From NCBI GenBank assembly GCA_009787645.1, contig WQSZ01000002.1, positions 1-48,715 on the forward strand: DNA of 48,715 bases, given 5' to 3'. The stretch is from Candidatus Fibrimonadales bacterium. Lineage in GTDB: Bacteria; Fibrobacterota; Fibrobacteria; Fibrobacterales; Fibrobacteraceae. The position numbers and the translations under genes were made by a program. Of the stretch, positions 14,982 to 23,198 are shown one piece after another (the first letter of the stretch is position 1; the number at the start of each line of letters is the position of its first letter). Below the pieces are notes generated by a model, which ran no database searches, had not been told where the DNA came from, and worked only from the letters and a program-made list of their open reading frames with translations.

Positions 14982-17115
14982 TGTAAGCTACCTCCATTTC
15001 CTTTTTAAAATTGTCCCAACCGGAACGATCTATAGCCACACGGAATCGCTCGCTTGGCTTTGCATATTTGGCAAAGAAATTCAGAGCGGCATCAGTAACC
15101 CTGAACAGAACTTCCTTGCTGTGTATAATAGGCAAAAACTGCTCGCCTTTGGCAATCAGGTTGCCAAATGTTCCGCCAAAAGAGAGAATGTATCCTGATT
15201 CTCCTTTCCACGCATTAAAGGGGCAAGATTTTACGCAACGTCCGCAGTTATTGCATTTGGATTTATCAAGCGCAAGCCCGTCTTTGGTTTTGGTAATTGC
15301 GCCTTCACGGCAAGCCTTTGTGCACACTCCGCATAATGTGCAGCTTTCCTTAACCAACTCAATGCTATAACCGCCTTTTATGCCGAGATCGTTTTCCTCC
15401 GCTTTGAGGCAGTTGTTCATGCAGCCGGTAATTCCGAATTTGAATTTATGAGGCAGCTCTCGCCCAAAATAACGATCGGAAATTTCCACAGCCAAAGAAT
15501 AAGTATCTATGCAACCAGATGGGCATATTGCGTTGCCCTGGCAAGCAGTCACAGTACGCACTCTCGGGCCGCAAACCCCTGTATTCACGCCGTTCGCTTC
15601 CAGTTCGGCTTTTACCGCTTCCACATCCGCCAGCTTGATGAATGGAATTTCCACCCCTTGCCGTGAAGTTAGGTGAATATTCCCGTTCCCATACTTTTTG
15701 CCGATTTCAGCAATAGCTACCAACTGCTCTGTGGTTAAGTTTCCACCCACCACTTTGAGCCTCAGTGAAAAATGATTCTTCTGCACTTGCCGCATAAAAC
15801 CGCCGTTTTTCAGTGCCTTGTAATCCACTGGGCCTTTGTGTTGGCTAACGCTGTTGCCGCTCTTTTTACCAACCGCTTCAACAACTCCGCAAGCAGCAGT
15901 TGAATGGCTAAGTCTGTCTATCAGAATCAATTCGCCAAGCGTTTTGTGCAAACGGAACTCGTCTAATACCGTGGGTTCGGTCATCACTATTTCGCAGCGG
16001 ATTATTTCGTTTTTCGCAGCGGAGTTCACAGAAATGAGATTCCCGTTATTGACATCTACTTTATGGCAAATTTTTGAGACAATCGCAGATATTAGTCTTG
16101 TGCCAATTTTTATCCAATATTCTTTGCCTGGGCTAAGGCTGTTATTATCCATCCACAGCAATGTAGCTTCAAATTCCTTGGCTATTTTCAGTTCCGCATT
16201 TTGCATCAGCACACAGCCTCTGGACACATCAACTTCTCGGTCAAATTGAATGGTTACAGGTTTGCCTGCGGTAGCGGTTTCAACCGAAACATCTGCATCG
16301 TAAATGGATTTTACAACGACTTTTTCTCCGCTTGGCAAAGCGATGAGAGTATCGTTTAGCGACACCATTCCAGATTCTATTTGCCCTTGAAAACCTCTAA
16401 AAGTGTGGTCTGGGCGGCAAACTCGCTGCACAGGCATATAGAAACCTTGCTCAGGCTCGCTTCCGCTTATATCAACCATTTCCAAATAAGAAAGCAAAAC
16501 AGGACCGCCATACCAAGGCATATTTTTACTGGAGATAGTTACATTGTCTCCCTCTGTAGCTGAAACAGGAATTATAATAATATTCCCCAATTTCAATTCG
16601 TCTGCCAATTTTTCAATTTCTTTTGCTATACTCTCAAAACGCTCTTTGCTATAAGAAGCCAAATCCATTTTATTTACTGCAAACGCAAAATAACGTATGC
16701 CCATAAGTGAACAAATCCGTGCGTGGCGGCGTGTTTGAGACAAAACGCCTTGCGTGGCATCCACCAGAATTATAGACAAGTCGGCAAAAGAAGCACCTAC
16801 TGCCATATTACGAGTATATTCCTCGTGCCCTGGAGTGTCTGCCACTATAAAACTGCGTTGCTCGGTGGTAAAATAACGATATGCTACATCTATGGTAATG
16901 CCTTGCTCACGTTCCGCCATCAAGCCGTCCAAAAGAAGCGAGTAGTCAATTTTTCCGCTGCGGGAACCAACCTGGCTATCCAAAATCAAAGCCTGTTCCT
17001 GGTCTGCATATAGCAGTTTTGAGCTATACAAAATATGCCCGATTAAGGTTGATTTGCCATCGTCCACGCTACCGCAAGCGATGAATTTCAAAAGTCCGTT
17101 TTTTACATTATCCAT
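14974..17115 (-). CDS. cysN: CysN GTPase fused to siroheme [4Fe-4S] sulfite reductase with ferredoxin domain
   Basis: A 713-residue two-part protein. Residues 1 to about 415 are CysN, the GTPase subunit of ATP sulfurylase: GSVDDGKSTLIG, AEREQGITID, DTPGHEEYTRN and NKMD are all intact. From about residue 420 a sulfite-reductase domain begins; it holds the C-x5-C motif CQGNAIC (near 521) and C-x3-C CMNNC (near 562) that bind coupled siroheme and a [4Fe-4S] cluster. Two ferredoxin motifs follow (CTLCGVCTKAC and CNNCGRCVKSC). Both halves look functional, so one chain would help activate sulfate and reduce sulfite. No APS/PAPS reductase is in the window. Its ATG overlaps the cysD stop. Confidence 0.92.
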   Translation of the reverse strand: MDNVKNGLLKFIACGSVDDGKSTLIGHILYSSKLLYADQEQALILDSQVGSRSGKIDYSLLLDGLMAEREQGITIDVAYRYFTTEQRSFIVADTPGHEEYTRNMAVGASFADLSIILVDATQGVLSQTRRHARICSLMGIRYFAFAVNKMDLASYSKERFESIAKEIEKLADELKLGNIIIIPVSATEGDNVTISSKNMPWYGGPVLLSYLEMVDISGSEPEQGFYMPVQRVCRPDHTFRGFQGQIESGMVSLNDTLIALPSGEKVVVKSIYDADVSVETATAGKPVTIQFDREVDVSRGCVLMQNAELKIAKEFEATLLWMDNNSLSPGKEYWIKIGTRLISAIVSKICHKVDVNNGNLISVNSAAKNEIIRCEIVMTEPTVLDEFRLHKTLGELILIDRLSHSTAACGVVEAVGKKSGNSVSQHKGPVDYKALKNGGFMRQVQKNHFSLRLKVVGGNLTTEQLVAIAEIGKKYGNGNIHLTSRQGVEIPFIKLADVEAVKAELEANGVNTGVCGPRVRTVTACQGNAICPSGCIDTYSLAVEISDRYFGRELPHKFKFGITGCMNNCLKAEENDLGIKGGYSIELVKESCTLCGVCTKACREGAITKTKDGLALDKSKCNNCGRCVKSCPFNAWKGESGYILSFGGTFGNLIAKGEQFLPIIHSKEVLFRVTDAALNFFAKYAKPSERFRVAIDRSGWDNFKKEMEVAYNG

Positions 17116-18011
17116 TAGAAATATCCCTCCCGCTTGCGACGTTCCATGCTGCCTGCCGCCTCCTTGTCTATCACACGGCTGGTGCGCTCGGATGTAGCGG
17201 CTCCCAAAATTTCATCAATCACCGTTTCAAGCGTATCTGCTTCCGATTCCACGCCACCTGTAAGAGGATAACAGCCAAGAGTGCGGAAGCGTACTTTTTT
17301 AATTTCCGGTTTTTCGCCCGGCAAAAGACGCATACGCTCATCGTCCACCATAATGATATTCTCATTGCGAAATACCACCGGGCGTGGGGCCGCAAAATAT
17401 AGCGGCACAATGGGAATATTCTCACTGCTTATATACTGCCAAATATCTTTTTCCGTCCAGTTGGAAATCGGGAAAACCCGAATACTCTCGCCTTTGTTGA
17501 TTTTAGTGTTGTAAAGTTTCCACATTTCCGGTCGCTGATTCTTTGGATCCCATGCGTGATGAACGTTGCGAAAGGAAAAAATTCTCTCTTTGGCACGGGA
17601 CTTCTCCTCGTCTCTGCGCCCACCGCCAAAAGCCGCCGTGAAGCCGTATTTTGAAAGCGCATCTTTAAGCGCCTGTGTTTTCATAATGTCCGTATAAGCC
17701 GCATCGTGGTCAAAGGGGTTTATTCCCTGCGCAATAGCCTCCTCATTGCGGTGAACCAGCATATTAATTCCCAATTCCTGAGCCACTCTGTCTCGGAAGG
17801 CAATCATCTCACGGAATTTCCAGCTTGTATCTATATGCAAAAAGGGAAAAGGAGGCTTCTCCGGGTAAAAAGCTTTCATAGCTATATGAAGCATAACCGA
17901 ACTATCTTTGCCAATGGAATACAGCATAACCGGCTTTTCACACTCGGCAGCCACTTCCCGAAAGATATAAATCGCTTCGGCTTCCAATTCTTTTAAATGA
18001 GTAAATGACAT
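17115..18011 (-). CDS. cysD: sulfate adenylyltransferase subunit 2
   Basis: The PP-loop subunit of ATP sulfurylase, making adenosine 5'-phosphosulfate from ATP and sulfate with CysN. The 298 residues from the ATG at 18011 carry [39 protein letters not shown] and [10 protein letters not shown], and end in KREGYF like characterised CysD. A GTG 14 codons upstream would add an atypical extension. It is the first gene of the six-gene sulfur operon, in which each stop overlaps the next start. Confidence 0.94.
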   Translation of the reverse strand: MSFTHLKELEAEAIYIFREVAAECEKPVMLYSIGKDSSVMLHIAMKAFYPEKPPFPFLHIDTSWKFREMIAFRDRVAQELGINMLVHRNEEAIAQGINPFDHDAAYTDIMKTQALKDALSKYGFTAAFGGGRRDEEKSRAKERIFSFRNVHHAWDPKNQRPEMWKLYNTKINKGESIRVFPISNWTEKDIWQYISSENIPIVPLYFAAPRPVVFRNENIIMVDDERMRLLPGEKPEIKKVRFRTLGCYPLTGGVESEADTLETVIDEILGAATSERTSRVIDKEAAGSMERRKREGYF

Positions 18012-18084
18012 TACTTCTCTCTTTGCCTCTATTGTGGTTGATACGCCTAACACACATTAAACATACCTATTTACTATGTATTAA

Positions 18085-18094
18085 AATATAGAAA
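18085..18094 (-). promoter_or_regulatory. TTTCTATATT promoter element of the sulfur operon
   Basis: On the minus strand the element reads TTTTCTATATT with its core at 18090-18085. The cysD ATG is 73 nt further on, a long leader compared with the other copies in this window. I see no recognisable riboswitch in that leader. Confidence 0.5.
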
Positions 18095-18139
18095 ATTATT
18101 TTGGGTTTGTCAAGGGGAGAAGTTTCTCTTAATTTATTC

Positions 18140-18155
18140 TGGCACGATTTTTGCA
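18140..18155 (+). promoter_or_regulatory. sigma-54 (-24/-12) promoter of the flagellar operon
   Basis: TGGCACGATTTTTGCA matches the RpoN consensus, with GG (18141) and GC (18153) spaced exactly as required. The ATG at 18168 is 15 nt after the GC, so transcription would start about 3 nt before it. Activation by an enhancer-binding protein is expected; no activator gene is in the window. Confidence 0.85.
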
Positions 18156-18167
18156 TCTCTACCCGAT

Positions 18168-18767
18168 ATGGATATTAGGGCAAAAGATTTGATTGGCGTA
18201 GGCATTGCTTCATTGTTGCTTTTTCCTATAGTTTTCTTTGCCATTTTACTGGCAACAGGGACTGCAAAGTTGGAAGTTGGCGGCATGGATGAGGCAACCA
18301 AGAAGAAAATAGCGGGTTATTTGGAAAGGAGTACCCCCGAACAACAGGCTCAGGACCATGAGCAGAGCAAGCTTTTTGAGGCAAATCGTGAGTTAGAAGC
18401 TCGATTGGAGGAAGAAAAACGCCTCCTTCAAGAGGAAGCGGCCCGTTTGGAGCTTTTGAAGCTGGAAGTTAGCCAGAATTTGGCGCAAATCAACCGGAAT
18501 AGAGAAGAAATAGATAAGAGGGTAGGGGAGTCGCAGGTGCTTTCAGACCTAAAAGTTGAGGAACTTGCGCAAATATTTGCGGGCATGAAACCCCTTGAGG
18601 CTGCCCCAATTTTAATGAATTTGGACGATGTGTCCATTGCACGTATAATAAAAAGAGTTCCTGATACTAGAGTACAAGGCAAGCTTTTGGCTGCCATAGG
18701 AGCTTTAAACACTAAAAAAGCATCAGCCGTAACAAAAATTTTAGGCTGGAAGGAGAAAGGGCTATGA
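18168..18767 (+). CDS. motE: MotE-like flagellar protein
   Basis: A 199-residue protein with one N-terminal membrane helix (residues 9-30), a long Glu/Gln/Arg-rich coiled coil (about 55-130) and a C-terminal MgtE-N/FliG-like helical domain (FAGMKPLEAAPILMNL to AAIGALN). MotE relatives act as chaperones for the stator protein MotC and usually lie next to fliK, as here. The start is uncertain: an in-frame TTG at 18189 has AGGG 8 nt upstream, whereas the ATG at 18168 would be leaderless from the sigma-54 promoter. It overlaps fliK by ATGA. Confidence 0.8.
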   Translation: MDIRAKDLIGVGIASLLLFPIVFFAILLATGTAKLEVGGMDEATKKKIAGYLERSTPEQQAQDHEQSKLFEANRELEARLEEEKRLLQEEAARLELLKLEVSQNLAQINRNREEIDKRVGESQVLSDLKVEELAQIFAGMKPLEAAPILMNLDDVSIARIIKRVPDTRVQGKLLAAIGALNTKKASAVTKILGWKEKGL

Positions 18768-20710
18768 ATAGCGAAGTGTCAATATTGCCTGGGCCGGTGG
18801 CTGCCGAACTTTCGGGGGCTGGTTCTTTTTTTGGTTCTTGCCAAGTAGCATCAAGCAATTTCGGAGCTTTTTTGGCAGATGCCGAGACTGAGATAGGCGA
18901 GGCGAGCGTGGGAGTAGCAGATGCTACGCCCGAGGACAATGTAGGCTTGGTAGAACTTTTCCTGCGAAATATTTTTAAAACGGATGATGAAGCAGAAGAT
19001 GAAGGGGGAAACAAAGTGCTGAAGCGCTTGAAAGAAGTGCTGGGCGAAGAGGCTGGTGCGGAAGCTTTTAAAGTGATGCAGGATTTTTTTAATAATAATG
19101 AATTGCTCTCCGAATACTTTGGTCCTCAGATGGATCTTTCTAAGTTTCCTGAATTGGCTCAAGTTTTGAAAATATTGAAGGGAGAAGCCCCTGTTGAAGA
19201 TTTGAAAGCCTTGCTGGAATATTGCGTTAAAGAGATGAAGGAAATGATGAACGACAAGCCGATTGTTCCGAAATCCGAAGATTTGCCCGAGCAGGCAGAA
19301 GCAGGGTTTATTATACAACCTGAAAAAGCGCAGGAAACTCTTGTTGTTACAGAAGATTTAATTGAATCGAGCTTGTTTGTTATGGCCGAAAAGCTTGACA
19401 TTCCGCCGGAAGATCGTGAAAAATTTTACTGGTTCATGAATGATTTGCTGGAAAATGGTTTTATTACTCTTAAAGATTTGGACGATACCATTGCGGAGTT
19501 CGGTGAAGAAGGCACAGAGCCAGAGTTTGATTTTTTCTGGGTAACTTTGAAGAATCTTTGGGATAGCGTTAAAAACGAAGATGAACCGAAGAAAGAAGAA
19601 TTGCTTGCGATGCTCAAGGAAGTTGCCGATATAAAGGAGTCCACCAAGGAATTGGAAGAAACTTTGCGGGTAAATCCGGCAAGCCAGGAAAAGCCGGAGC
19701 AACAGATTCAGCAGGCTTTGCAACCTCAGCAAACAGTTCAACAGCCTCAACAGCTTCAGCCGTTTAAACCGCTTAGTAGGCGAATTCAGCGCCCACAGCA
19801 AGCTCAACAGGCGCAACAGCCACAGCAAGTTCAGCAGACTCAGCGTCCTCAACAAGCTCAACAGCCACAGCAAGTTCAACAGGTTCAGCAGCCTCAACAA
19901 GCTCAACAGGCACAACAGGAAGTTCAACAGGATCAGCGCCCTCAACAGGCGCAACAACCTCAGCAGCCTCAACAGGAGCAGCCGGCTCTGCAGGGACAGG
20001 AAGTTCAACCGGCTCAACCGGCTCAACAAACTCAGCAAGCCAAACCGACGCAGCCTGCCCAACCGGAGCTGCAAGCACAACAGCCTCAGCAGGCTCAACC
20101 GGTGCAGCAAGCACAGCCGGAGCAACAGGCGCAACCTGCCCAACAGCCTCAACCCGAAGTTCGGGCGGTTTGGGATGGTAGCGGCATGAAGATAGAAGTA
20201 TTTGACGCAAAAACAGGCGAAAAGCTGGAAAGCGTTCCTACGAGCTCAAATATGCAGGAACGTATCCATGAATTGGAGGTTATTCGCCAGGTTGTAGCAA
20301 AGGCAAAGTTTATCACAACGCCAACAGGCGAGCAGAAAATGACGCTCCAGCTTCGCCCCGAGCATTTGGGGCAATTGGATTTACGTGTTGTTTTGAACCG
20401 TGGAGAAATGCAGATTTTTGCCAAGGTTGAAAGCGCAACAGCACAACATGCTTTGGAAAATAATATAAACTTTTTGCGTGAAGGCCTGGAAAAACAGGGC
20501 ATACATCTGGATCGCTTGGAAGTTTCAATAGAACAAAGGGAAAAGCAAGACGCATGGTCTTTAGCGCAAGAGAGGCGCGAGCAAAAAGGCCACCACAATA
20601 GGCAGCATAAGCATGGCAGAGAAACTCGCTTGGCGGTTTCCGTTAATGGCGATGCAAAGGCAGATACCGGAAGGCGGCTTGGTTACAACACAATGGAATA
20701 TTTAGCATAG
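18764..20710 (+). CDS. fliK: flagellar hook-length control protein with Gln-rich spacer
   Basis: FliK measures hook length and switches export specificity. The C-terminal domain is clear: MTLQLRPEHLGQLDLRVVL, then FLREGLEKQGIHLDRLEVSI (about residues 525-590). The N-terminal 300 residues are acidic and helical. Between them, at about 305-465, lies a Gln/Pro/Ala-rich tract of short imperfect repeats. In other bacteria this middle part acts as the ruler, so its repeat number may set hook length. AAGGAG precedes the ATG at 18764, which overlaps the MotE stop. Confidence 0.9.
   Translation: MNSEVSILPGPVAAELSGAGSFFGSCQVASSNFGAFLADAETEIGEASVGVADATPEDNVGLVELFLRNIFKTDDEAEDEGGNKVLKRLKEVLGEEAGAEAFKVMQDFFNNNELLSEYFGPQMDLSKFPELAQVLKILKGEAPVEDLKALLEYCVKEMKEMMNDKPIVPKSEDLPEQAEAGFIIQPEKAQETLVVTEDLIESSLFVMAEKLDIPPEDREKFYWFMNDLLENGFITLKDLDDTIAEFGEEGTEPEFDFFWVTLKNLWDSVKNEDEPKKEELLAMLKEVADIKESTKELEETLRVNPASQEKPEQQIQQALQPQQTVQQPQQLQPFKPLSRRIQRPQQAQQAQQPQQVQQTQRPQQAQQPQQVQQVQQPQQAQQAQQEVQQDQRPQQAQQPQQPQQEQPALQGQEVQPAQPAQQTQQAKPTQPAQPELQAQQPQQAQPVQQAQPEQQAQPAQQPQPEVRAVWDGSGMKIEVFDAKTGEKLESVPTSSNMQERIHELEVIRQVVAKAKFITTPTGEQKMTLQLRPEHLGQLDLRVVLNRGEMQIFAKVESATAQHALENNINFLREGLEKQGIHLDRLEVSIEQREKQDAWSLAQERREQKGHHNRQHKHGRETRLAVSVNGDAKADTGRRLGYNTMEYLA
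19680..20155 (+). repeat. Gln/Pro/Ala repeat tract inside fliK
   Basis: About 475 bases of imperfect CAACAGGCTCAACAG-like units encoding QQPQQ, QQAQQ and QQVQQ blocks. The unit length varies and the sequence is coding throughout, so this is a protein low-complexity region that can expand or contract, not a CRISPR. Confidence 0.9.
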
Positions 20711-20722
20711 GGAGGACATATC

Positions 20723-21787
20723 ATGTCTAGCGTAGAAGGTACATCATCAAATTCAAGTTTGGCAGATTACACAAAGAAGGCCGAGCCTCGCAAGGTATCA
20801 ACCGGCGGTGTTGTAAACGAAGGCGATACCAGAGCTTTTTCCACCCCAGGTGGTGAAATGGGCAAAGATCAGTTTTTAAATTTGCTCGTGGCTCAGTTGC
20901 GATATCAAGATCCGCTTAAGCCGGCAGAAGACACTCAATTTATCACGCAGCTTGCTCAGTTCTCGCAGCTCGAATTTACGCAAAATTCAACAGCGGCCAT
21001 TTCTACGCTTGCAAGCAATATGCAGGCATTTATGGATATGCAGAATATGCAGGCCCAGAGCATAACAAATGCCAGCGCAACTCCGCTTTTGGGCAAAGAA
21101 GTCCGTGTTATGGAGGCTTCCTTTAAGTACGGTGGCTTGGGCGGCAAGGATTTAAATATATTCCTGGCCGAAGGTCATAAAAACGGAGTGGCCGTGATTA
21201 AAAATTCGGAAGGAAAGGTTGTCGCAGAGATAGAAGTTAGCGTTGATAGCATTAAAGGCGGAGAAACCACTATAAAATGGAATGGAAAGGATAGCAATGA
21301 TGGAAAGGATGGACAGACTATTTGCTTGGGTGGCACATATACTGTTGAAGTAATGGATGTCAACCAAGCGAAAAGCGTTGGTTATGCCTATCAAGACGGT
21401 ATGGTGTCTGGAGTCAGTTTCCACTCAGGCGGCGCATCTTTGACCATAAACGGCACTCAATTTGGGCTTGGATATTTGGTAAATGTTCAGGAAGTGGCTT
21501 CTCGCATTATGGAATCGTCTTTCAAGTATAGCGGATCGGACGGCAAGGAATTTAATATATTCTTGTCTGAAGGCAATAAAGAAGGCTTGGCAGTGATTAA
21601 AGATTCAAACGGAAACATTGTAGCAGAGCTTGATGTTAGCGCCGATAGCAACAAAGGTGGCGATGCTAAGGTTAAGTGGGATGGCAAGAAAGACGGCATA
21701 ATTGTTTCGGAAGGCACATATACGATTGAGGTTATGGATGTTTCAGGCTCAAAAAGCGTTGGTTATGCCTACAGGACTGTAGCGTAG
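20723..21787 (+). CDS. flgD: flagellar hook capping protein with duplicated C-terminal domain
   Basis: FlgD caps the growing hook rod so that FlgE can polymerise. Residues 45-100 hold the conserved cap segment (MGKDQFLNLLVAQLRYQDPLK). After this come two copies of the FlgD Ig-like unit, at about residues 130-223 and 263-350, each running from SFKY through NIFL, AVIK, TYT(V/I)EVMD to KSVGYAY. Ordinary FlgD has one such unit interrupted by a tudor-like insert, so 354 residues is long for the family. GGGAGG precedes the ATG, 12 nt after fliK. Confidence 0.9.
   Translation: MSSVEGTSSNSSLADYTKKAEPRKVSTGGVVNEGDTRAFSTPGGEMGKDQFLNLLVAQLRYQDPLKPAEDTQFITQLAQFSQLEFTQNSTAAISTLASNMQAFMDMQNMQAQSITNASATPLLGKEVRVMEASFKYGGLGGKDLNIFLAEGHKNGVAVIKNSEGKVVAEIEVSVDSIKGGETTIKWNGKDSNDGKDGQTICLGGTYTVEVMDVNQAKSVGYAYQDGMVSGVSFHSGGASLTINGTQFGLGYLVNVQEVASRIMESSFKYSGSDGKEFNIFLSEGNKEGLAVIKDSNGNIVAELDVSADSNKGGDAKVKWDGKKDGIIVSEGTYTIEVMDVSGSKSVGYAYRTVA
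21110..21391 (+). repeat. FlgD internal repeat, copy 1
   Basis: Encodes residues 130-223 of FlgD; partner of the copy at 21509-21772. Copy 1 has an extra short loop (NDGKDGQ) absent from copy 2. Confidence 0.85.
21509..21772 (+). repeat. FlgD internal repeat, copy 2
   Basis: Encodes residues 263-350 of FlgD and aligns along its whole length with copy 1, with conserved ends MESSFKY and KSVGYAY. Confidence 0.85.
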
Positions 21788-21795
21788 TGTTATTA

Positions 21796-21811
21796 TGGCA
21801 CGATTTTTGCA
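21796..21811 (+). promoter_or_regulatory. sigma-54 (-24/-12) promoter of flgL
   Basis: TGGCACGATTTTTGCA is identical to the promoter at 18140. The ATG at 21824 again lies 15 nt after the GC. AAGGAG (21811-21816) would be upstream of the predicted start site, so it would serve only transcripts reading in from flgD. Confidence 0.85.
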
Positions 21812-21823
21812 AGGAGTATAAGT

Positions 21824-23188
21824 ATGGCTAGAGTTACTTTTACAACGACGTATGATACGACGATGCGCTACTTGCAGCGCAACGCCAACAATCAGCTTAA
21901 GCTGCAAGAACAGATTGCCAGCGAAAAGATGATCAACCGTCCTTCCGACAATCCGATCGGTTTTGCTAATGCGATGAACTACAGGAATATCCTCAGTTCA
22001 CTGTCTCAGCAGAAGATCAACATGGATGATGGTGAAATCTACATGACCATTCTGGAAGCAACCCATCAGAGCATAAACAATATTTTTACGCGTTGCCAGG
22101 AGCTTGCGGTCCAGGCTTCAAACGATACTCAGAATCATCAGAACAGATTGTTCACAAATATGGAAGTGCGTCAGCTTTTGGAGCAGATGGTTTCGGAGGC
22201 GCAAAGCAAGCACAAAGACAACTATATTTTCAGCGGCAAATGGGCAAACATGCCTCCTTATGAAATTAAAGGCGGCCAAGCTGAACTTAGATTAAATTCA
22301 GATAACTCTAACAGGACTATTCCGATAAATGCGGCTTACGATCCTCTTGATCCGAATTCTCTCATGTTTGATCCGGGAACTGTAACTATTAATATTTTCG
22401 ATTCGGAATTCTGGGATACAAATGCGAATCCTCCCGGAAATCAGCTTGCTCAACGTATTATACCGGGCTCTTTCCATTTAGATGGGCTTATGGAAAAACC
22501 GAACAGATATACTGATCTCGCCGAAGATGATCCGAATTATCTTCCTATAAGCCACCCCGATCATTACAACTCGGACTATGAAGTTGACTATGTGAATGGC
22601 ACAATAACTCTTATAAGTGATGCGGCAAAAGCTCGCTTTTATGATCCCGCCACAGGAGATGCTATAACAACAACAAGGATAGATGCTGCCGGTAACGCTA
22701 TTGAGATACTTGATAATATGCCAACGGTTTCTTTTGAGTACATTTACCGCAATTCAATAGATATGAGCGGCGAAATTTACCGGGAAATAGATTCCGGCAT
22801 AACTATGAAAATAAATACCAATCCGGATGACTTGTTTGGGAAAAAAGGTTTGAATGATTGGGATTCTTTCAAGGAAATAATAAGCTTGATGCAAGGTCTT
22901 TGGCACAATGAACAGTCGGAGATAAACGCAAGCATAAAGAATTTGAATACCGGGCGTGAGAGAAATTTGGAGCAGCAGGCGGTTGAAGGTGCCAGGCTGA
23001 ACAGAGTTGCGCTGGTTTTTAATCGCAACACGGATTTAACCGAATCGAACACCGATGCCCAGAGCAGAATAGAAGATGTAGATTTAGCAGATGCTCTTAC
23101 CAAGTTCGCTTTGGCAGATACGATTTATAATGTTAGTTTGCAGGCTGCATCAAGGATTATGCGGCGGTCTTTACTGGATTATTTATAG
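21824..23188 (+). CDS. flgL: flagellar hook-associated protein 3
   Basis: FlgL joins the hook to the flagellin filament. The 454 residues start with a flagellin-type N-terminal helix (YLQRNANNQLKLQEQIASEKMINRPSDNP), include CQELAVQASNDTQ near residue 92, and end with the matching helix VDLADALTKFALADTIYNVSLQAASRIMRRSLLDYL region. The middle 130-330 is variable surface domain. It begins with strong RBS AAGGAG and has its own sigma-54 promoter, while also being reachable from flgD. Confidence 0.88.
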   Translation: MARVTFTTTYDTTMRYLQRNANNQLKLQEQIASEKMINRPSDNPIGFANAMNYRNILSSLSQQKINMDDGEIYMTILEATHQSINNIFTRCQELAVQASNDTQNHQNRLFTNMEVRQLLEQMVSEAQSKHKDNYIFSGKWANMPPYEIKGGQAELRLNSDNSNRTIPINAAYDPLDPNSLMFDPGTVTINIFDSEFWDTNANPPGNQLAQRIIPGSFHLDGLMEKPNRYTDLAEDDPNYLPISHPDHYNSDYEVDYVNGTITLISDAAKARFYDPATGDAITTTRIDAAGNAIEILDNMPTVSFEYIYRNSIDMSGEIYREIDSGITMKINTNPDDLFGKKGLNDWDSFKEIISLMQGLWHNEQSEINASIKNLNTGRERNLEQQAVEGARLNRVALVFNRNTDLTESNTDAQSRIEDVDLADALTKFALADTIYNVSLQAASRIMRRSLLDYL

Positions 23189-23198
23189 CGAGGTGACT

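Noticed and set aside
19358-20152. Open minus-strand frame of 264 codons, very Leu/Arg-rich
   Set aside because: It is the reverse of the Gln-rich fliK repeats; CAG repeats read as CTG Leu. The fliK reading has a recognisable domain.
19680-20155. CRISPR-like short repeats
   Set aside because: Units are irregular, lack unique spacers of constant length and are in frame inside fliK.
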